From: Candidatus Micrarchaeaceae archaeon | GTDB taxonomy: Archaea > Micrarchaeota > Micrarchaeia > Micrarchaeales > Micrarchaeaceae | DNA length: 64,000 nucleotides | Direction of reading: 5' to 3' | NCBI GenBank assembly: GCA_027310825.1 | Contig: DAIDAC010000001.1 | Span: 44,695-108,694 of the forward strand | In this document: positions 59,249 through 64,000 of the stretch, piece after piece | Layout of the letters: each line of letters opens with the position of its first letter | Numbering within the stretch: position 1 is the first letter of the stretch | Translations under genes and position numbers: made by a program | Notes under the pieces: generated by a model | What the model was told of the DNA's origin: nothing | The model's input: the letters and a program-made list of their open reading frames with translations, nothing else | The model's database searches: none

Positions 59249-60760
59249 TCACTTGAAAAGTTTGTCAGTGTATGGGACGTCGTTCTTTACTATGTCGAGA
59301 ACTTTCTCCCTGTTCTTGTAATAGTTCGAAACTACGAATCCTGCATTGTCGACATCAATTACATTGTACTTTGTCATCCAGTTCAGTATCGTCGCCTTCT
59401 CCGCCACTTCGTCGTCTATCTCTTTCCTTGTCAAGCCTCCGTAAAGCGCGATGGTTTCGGAAAGTCGCGTCATGTCGCTTAACTGGGCAAAGGTGTCGTT
59501 CCTCATGTTCCATCTGTAGAGGACGTTTGCGTCTCCAGTCTTGAGTATTTCACCGAATTCTAGCACCCTTCTTATTCCGCGGGTGCGGTGCCTGAACGCG
59601 ACTATCATTCCTCCGATTGCGTTCATCATAATCTTAGGAACCTCGATAGGAGGGTTTGTCATTCTGATGACAGTGTCTTGCGCATTATCTGCGTGGATTG
59701 TTCCATACACTGCGTGACCTGTGTGTATTGCTTCGAAAAGCGTCTCTGCGTCCTTTGCAGTACGCACTTCTCCTACAAGCATTATGTCTGGACGCTGACG
59801 GAGAGCGTTGATCATGAGGTCGTAAAGCGTGACTTGGCCTTTTCCTTCTGGGTTTGGCTGCCTTGTCAGCATAGATATCCATTGGTAGAGCTTTGGCAGT
59901 GTGAGTTCCTTAGTTTCTTCGACAGAGATTATTCTTCTTGTCGGCGGGAAGAATATGCTCGATGCGTTTAGAAAGCTTGTCTTTCCAGAAGCTGTTCCTC
60001 CGGAAATCAGAAGGCTTATTTCGTTCTGTATGCACAGCCAGATCAGCCCTGCTATCTGTGGGCTCACTGTTCCGTTCTTGACCAGGGCAGGCATGGTCCA
60101 AGGATTTCTCTCGAACTTTCTGATCGTGATTGTGTTACCGACTTGCGAGATCGGGAATAGAGTAGCGTTGACTCGTGAACCGTCGGCGAGCTCTGCGTCC
60201 ATAAGCGGAGCGAGGTTGTTTATCTCACGGCCCACTCTTCTTCCGATGGATTCTGCTTGGTCGTAAATGGATTCCTCGTTTGGTGGCTTTATGTTGCTCT
60301 TGCACCAGCCTATCCTCTTATGAAATACCCAGATCGGCTCACGCGATCCGTTGACTGCGATTTCTTCTAGGTGCTCGTCTGCAATCGGAGCTTCGAGGTC
60401 GCCGAAACCTATCATCATGTTTACCATGTATGCGCTCAGCACGTCCTTTGTATCGCCGGTGGTTCCGGGAAGATATTTGTCGATAAGTATTTTGCTTGCA
60501 GACTGAACCCTCTTTGTAAGATCGTCCAGGTATTCCTTGATCTGTATTCTAGACGGATCGATCGGAGTCATTGTTACCATTTCGCTTCTGAGCGACAGCA
60601 GAAGGAGTTTTGTAGCGATGCCTATTCCAGGAAATGTTACTTCATAGTTTGGAACGAATTCTGCTCCGGTCTGCTTTATGTCAACTTCTACGTGCAGTCC
60701 GTTGGCATTGAGCGAGTAATGGTCAAGGATTTTTACGTCATCGGATTTTACATCAGCCAT
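59249..60760 (-). CDS. GspE/FlaI/TadA-type secretion ATPase
   Basis: The 503-residue product has Walker A SGGTASGKTSFLNA at about residue 250, the Asp box, Walker B DIMLVGEVRTAKDAETLFEA and the His box AIHTGHAVYGTIHADN. The hexameric ATPase drives pilus assembly or secretion. The N-terminal part carries EEIAVNGSREPIWVFH (n-domain). It fits with the two platform proteins; no prepilin peptidase is in this window, so that must be encoded elsewhere. Confidence 0.92.
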   Translation of the reverse strand: MADVKSDDVKILDHYSLNANGLHVEVDIKQTGAEFVPNYEVTFPGIGIATKLLLLSLRSEMVTMTPIDPSRIQIKEYLDDLTKRVQSASKILIDKYLPGTTGDTKDVLSAYMVNMMIGFGDLEAPIADEHLEEIAVNGSREPIWVFHKRIGWCKSNIKPPNEESIYDQAESIGRRVGREINNLAPLMDAELADGSRVNATLFPISQVGNTITIRKFERNPWTMPALVKNGTVSPQIAGLIWLCIQNEISLLISGGTASGKTSFLNASSIFFPPTRRIISVEETKELTLPKLYQWISMLTRQPNPEGKGQVTLYDLMINALRQRPDIMLVGEVRTAKDAETLFEAIHTGHAVYGTIHADNAQDTVIRMTNPPIEVPKIMMNAIGGMIVAFRHRTRGIRRVLEFGEILKTGDANVLYRWNMRNDTFAQLSDMTRLSETIALYGGLTRKEIDDEVAEKATILNWMTKYNVIDVDNAGFVVSNYYKNREKVLDIVKNDVPYTDKLFK

Positions 60761-60768
60761 CGTTGCAC

Positions 60769-62070
60769 CTATTGTTGCTTGTTCTCTTCATCTTTATCAA
60801 CCTTCTCTCCTTTCGCGGCTCTGGCCATGTCCTCCGCAGCGCTCTTGGTGTCCTCTTCCAGCTTCTTTCTTGAGTCTCCCATTGACGCGACACGGTTTTT
60901 TATCTCGGCGGCCTTCGCTGCTTTTGCCTCTGCAGAAGCCTTCATAGCTTCTATTTCAGTGACTTCTGAAAGAAGCTTGTCGGTCTCTTCGTGGAGAGCT
61001 GCAACCGCTTTTTGTGCAGTTGCGACTTCGATCTTTGCCTTTTGCACAGCGTCGTAAACCTTTGAAGCCTGGCCGAAGCCTTCCTTGACTGTGTTGAGCT
61101 GGCTAAGTATTGATTTTGTCTCGCGGGAAAGTATGCTGCTCCTGTTCTCCATGTCGGTGAACGTCTTTATGAACTGGTCGTTGAAGCTTGTTCGCGCCTC
61201 TTCTAGAGATTTTTTCGCGGATTCTCGCTCGCGCCTGAAGCTGGAAACCTGCGACGACAGGTCGCGGACGTTTCGCTCCTGTTCGCGAACCTCTTTGAGC
61301 GCCTGCTCTATCTGCTTGCTGTAAATCTGAAGTTGCAGGTTGATGTTCTTCCTCGATCGGTCTATCTCTTTTTCGAGATTTCTCAGCTGGTCTTCTACGC
61401 TTTTCTTGATCGCCTCTAGGGCGCGGTCCTTGCTCCTCGAAAGAAGGTTGAGCTGGTTCTCAAGCTCCTGGGCTTTCTTGAGCTCTTCTCTAATAGAGGC
61501 GAGCTTGTTGAGTGTGAGTTGGGTAGTGTTTGCGTCGACGCCTTCTATTTTGCTGTAGAGTGCGGTTATCTTCCTGTTGAGGTCGTCGTATGTGCCCTGC
61601 GCTCCCTTCTTTATACTCTCGACTTTTGTGTTCTCTGTCTCGAGAGCCTTGTATATTGAGTTGATCTCGTCTAGCTCCTTTTCGATTATTGGGAAACGCT
61701 CCTGGAACACTTTCTCTGCAGATTTGACAGTTAGGTCTATGTCGCCGAGTTCAAGGGTGAGCTGTTCGAGCGATGCGCGCTCCTGGGCTACTGTGCTTGC
61801 GATTGTTGAACGCTCTGCCTCGACGGTTGCTTCGATGGCGCGTTCCTGTTCCTTTGACACAGAAACCGGCTCTATGTACATCTTTCCGACTTCGTAAGTG
61901 ATTCTGACCATGTTCCCTTTTTCGAGGACTTTCGCCCAGTTTTCGACGATAGTCGGATTTATCCCCAGAGTAGCAGCAGCTTTTCCGAGTTCGATTCTTC
62001 CCTTTTCCTTGAGCAGTTCCGTGAGGGAGTCTATCGTCGTTTTAGCATCAGGTTTAGGGTTAGCCGCCAT
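60769..62070 (-). CDS. coiled-coil protein with N-terminal winged-helix domain
   Basis: From ATG 62070 the 433-residue product has an N-terminal winged-helix-like domain (DSLTELLKEKGRIELGKAAA, TLGINPTIVENWAKVLEKG), then a coiled coil of over 300 residues with heptads (LNLLSRSKDRALEAIKKSVE, DLSSQVSSFRRERES). It ends acidic (VDKDEENKQQ). The gene is just upstream of the ATPase gene (8 nt gap). It could be a scaffold or a stator in the pilus machine. DNA binding by the winged helix is possible but unproven. Confidence 0.65.
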   Translation of the reverse strand: MAANPKPDAKTTIDSLTELLKEKGRIELGKAAATLGINPTIVENWAKVLEKGNMVRITYEVGKMYIEPVSVSKEQERAIEATVEAERSTIASTVAQERASLEQLTLELGDIDLTVKSAEKVFQERFPIIEKELDEINSIYKALETENTKVESIKKGAQGTYDDLNRKITALYSKIEGVDANTTQLTLNKLASIREELKKAQELENQLNLLSRSKDRALEAIKKSVEDQLRNLEKEIDRSRKNINLQLQIYSKQIEQALKEVREQERNVRDLSSQVSSFRRERESAKKSLEEARTSFNDQFIKTFTDMENRSSILSRETKSILSQLNTVKEGFGQASKVYDAVQKAKIEVATAQKAVAALHEETDKLLSEVTEIEAMKASAEAKAAKAAEIKNRVASMGDSRKKLEEDTKSAAEDMARAAKGEKVDKDEENKQQ

Positions 62071-62121
62071 GGTCAGTCGACTAATTATCAAAAAGAAGGC
62101 TTAAAAAGGGTGGCTTTCTGG

Positions 62122-62823
62122 CTAGAACATTCCACGATAGAAAACCGAGAAGGCGAGGGCGATAATAACAAGGAAAATCAGGTTGTAGATCGGAAGTATG
62201 CCGAAGAAGTAGATTATTGCGAAGATGGCGCCCATAGTCACAAGGTAAACTGCAGGGCTCCAGGCGAGGACCTTGCTCCCGTCTAGAGGCATGATCGGAA
62301 GCATGTTGAAGAAGGCGAGTATCATGCTGATTGCCATGCCGATTCCAAGAAGGTTGGCCAGATACGAGTAAGCAGGAGGATTTGTAAGGAATGCAATCAC
62401 AAAGAATGCGCCGAACACTACAAAGTTGGTCAGAGGGCCAGCAATAGACACGATTCCATTCTCTTTTTTGGTGAAGTTGTGCGCGAATATCATGGTTGCG
62501 CCTGGTATCGCCATCAGAAAGCCGAACAGGCTTGTTGCAACAGTTATCAAAAGTCCAGGAATAGAAGTCCGGAAGCCGGCGATTGCGCCGAACCTTTGGG
62601 CGACGAGCTTGTGCATGAGCTCGTGCAGTATAAAGCTGACGGTTACGATGACAGCCATCATCGGAGCGAAGTAAGCGAGTGCGCCGACAAACGAGTTAGG
62701 CACTCCGACTGCGCCGACAGAACCGCGCGCAAACACAAGCGTGAATGCAAAGATCAGCACAGCATCGGCAAGAAGGAAATGCTTCAGCTCTTCCGTAAAG
62801 GGCACATCCGCTCTCATTGCCAT
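62122..62823 (-). CDS. site-2 protease-like M50 metallopeptidase
   Basis: The 233-residue product has six membrane helices with the zinc motif FILHELMHKLV (HELMH) and the third-ligand motif FNMLPIMPLDGSKVL. It should cleave membrane-bound substrates inside the bilayer. It lies 52 nt upstream of the coiled-coil gene in the same direction. ATG 62823 follows a TATA-like stretch (TTATATGTTATCG). Confidence 0.85.
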   Translation of the reverse strand: MAMRADVPFTEELKHFLLADAVLIFAFTLVFARGSVGAVGVPNSFVGALAYFAPMMAVIVTVSFILHELMHKLVAQRFGAIAGFRTSIPGLLITVATSLFGFLMAIPGATMIFAHNFTKKENGIVSIAGPLTNFVVFGAFFVIAFLTNPPAYSYLANLLGIGMAISMILAFFNMLPIMPLDGSKVLAWSPAVYLVTMGAIFAIIYFFGILPIYNLIFLVIIALAFSVFYRGMF

Positions 62824-62881
62824 GGAATAGATTTAGCGATAACATATAAAAGCAGTATGCTGAAATAGTAGAATACTTCAT

Positions 62882-62954
62882 AGCTCCATCGTCTAGTGGC
62901 CAAGGATACGAGGCTCTGAACCTTGTGACGCCAGTTCGAATCTGGCTGGAGCTA
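62882..62954 (+). tRNA. tRNA-Gln (CUG)
   Basis: The 73-nt gene has acceptor AGCTCCA/TGGAGCT, anticodon stem CGAGG/CCTTG around CT-CTG-AA, T-arm GCCAGTTCGAATCTGGC, and discriminator A. No intron and no encoded CCA. GatDE (38620-41843) supplies the Gln by transamidation, as no GlnRS is seen. Confidence 0.93.
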
Positions 62955-63045
62955 TCTTAAATGATTGGGTATGGAGACTGAAAAGCGGGTTGCTGGCAGA
63001 TAAACCTTAAATACCTTCAATCCTGTATCCTTCTCATTGGTCAAC

Positions 63046-64000
63046 ATGGATATTGAGACGAAGATTGATATTATCAAGAGCTTCGCGCAAGAGGTAGTCA
63101 CAGAAGAGGAACTGCGCAAGATATTCGAGACAAATCAGCATCCAATAGCGTACGACGGCTTTGAGCCATCAGGCATAGCGCCAATACATTTTGGCCTACT
63201 TAGAGCCAAGAACCTCAAGAAGATGCTCAGCACTGGGATAAAGTTCAAGCTTTACCTTGCAGACTACTTCGGTATGATAAATAATAAGCTTGGGGGCGAT
63301 CTGGAACACATACAAACTGCAGGCAAGTATTTTGTAGAAGTGTGGAAAGGCTGTGGCATAGATACCTCAAAAGTAGAAATAATCTGGGCCAGCGAACTGA
63401 TGGACACGATAAAATACTGGGATCAGTTCATGAGAGTTGGAATGGCAACAACACTCGACAGAGTTAAGAGGGCGATAACAGTCATGGGAAGAAAGGAAGG
63501 TGAATCAGTAACTGCTGCACAACTATATTACCCGGCAATGCAGGTCACAGACATATTCCAAATGGACGTCGATATTTGCCAACTTGGAATGGATCAGAGA
63601 CGCGCAAACATACTCGCAAGAGAAATTGCGGACAAATATAAATGGAAAAAGCCTGCGGCTGTGCACCATCCCCTAGTATTGGGATTGAAGGGGGTTCCCC
63701 AGGGATTTAAAGCAGCAGAGAAAGACGCACTTTTTGAATTTAAGATGTCAAAGTCTGACCCAACAAGCGCAATATACATGCATGACACCGCCGAAGAGAT
63801 AAAAAAGAAGATAAACAGCGCATACTGCCCGGAAAAAATCGTGGAAGGCAACCCGCTTTTCAATTACCTTGATGTTATACTGCTTGACGACAAGAACGAA
63901 GGCATAACCATAGAAAGACCACAGAAGTTCGGCGGTCCAATAGAAGCAGAGAATTACGGCGAACTGGTTTCGTTGTTCAGCGCAGGAAAAATACACCCTA
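63046..64000 (+). CDS. tyrS: tyrosyl-tRNA synthetase, archaeal type (cut by window end)
   Basis: About 318 residues are visible from ATG 63046 (MDIETKIDIIKSFAQEVVTE); the frame stays open to the last base. Archaeal TyrRS landmarks are AYDGFEPSGIAPIHFGLLRA (HIGH region as HFGL), YYPAMQVTDIFQMDVDICQL for the tyrosine pocket and FKMSKSDPTSAIYM for KMSKS. EGNPLF and IERPQKFGGPIEAEN are typical of the archaeal family. TTAAATACC lies about 30 nt upstream. Confidence 0.92.
   Translation, partial: MDIETKIDIIKSFAQEVVTEEELRKIFETNQHPIAYDGFEPSGIAPIHFGLLRAKNLKKMLSTGIKFKLYLADYFGMINNKLGGDLEHIQTAGKYFVEVWKGCGIDTSKVEIIWASELMDTIKYWDQFMRVGMATTLDRVKRAITVMGRKEGESVTAAQLYYPAMQVTDIFQMDVDICQLGMDQRRANILAREIADKYKWKKPAAVHHPLVLGLKGVPQGFKAAEKDALFEFKMSKSDPTSAIYMHDTAEEIKKKINSAYCPEKIVEGNPLFNYLDVILLDDKNEGITIERPQKFGGPIEAENYGELVSLFSAGKIHP

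Overview
The window is archaeal DNA, most likely from an ultra-small DPANN lineage of the Micrarchaeota/ARMAN type. The archaeal signs are a histone, GatD/GatE (tRNA-dependent glutaminyl-tRNA synthesis), the repair protein Nre, archaeal-type TyrRS and IleRS, an archaeal RNase P RNA, a tRNA with an intron at the canonical 37/38 position, TATA boxes about 25 nt before leaderless starts, GGTGA-type ribosome sites, and class III (type IV pilin-like) signal peptides on LamG proteins. The lineage is an inference from gene style; no marker here fixes the species.

Layout. 1-7.5 kb: acetyltransferase end, histone, two paralogous pilin-like LamG proteins with duplicated promoters, RNase P RNA, membrane proteins, thioredoxin, DUF218 and an RnfD-like gene. 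7.6-28.2 kb: an accessory region with a DHFR-like reductase, a copper-export operon with two micropeptides, Fic and Doc proteins, two copies of a HicA/HicB-like cassette, a TrmB regulator, an AAA/DUF4143 ATPase, a diversity-generating retroelement (DGR), a GHKL ATPase/STAS-like pair, and a tyrosine recombinase next to an intron-containing tRNA(CAU). Two repeat families punctuate this region: a ~37-nt element (7 full or half copies, all in one orientation) and an 11-nt core, TGGCGGGGGCG, identical to the 3' end of the tRNA and found at four more places in direct orientation. 28.3-34.9 kb: Kelch-like secreted protein, channel/ABC operon, tRNA-Gly, small genes. 35-46 kb: housekeeping (IleRS, GatDE, M24 peptidase, CAP-domain protein, Nre). 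46-56.3 kb: five co-directional genes for large LamG/pilin-like surface proteins. 56.3-62.1 kb, convergent: a type IV pilus/Tad-like machine (two TadC/FlaJ-type membrane proteins, a GspE/FlaI-type ATPase, a coiled-coil protein), plausibly the secretion machine for those surface proteins. 62-64 kb: M50 protease, tRNA-Gln(CUG), start of TyrRS.

The most notable system is the DGR at 19563-21688. Its reverse transcriptase carries the DGR-type LGNLTSQ motif. A template repeat (20677-20773) lies just upstream of it, and a variable repeat (21195-21282) lies inside the neighbouring gene. When the two repeats are aligned on the coding strand, all 22 mismatches fall on template adenines, the hallmark of mutagenic retrohoming. 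The target is unusual: its variable segment is internal and is followed by a C-terminal coiled coil. The RT gene is out of frame at a run of 11 G, which one base of slippage would repair.
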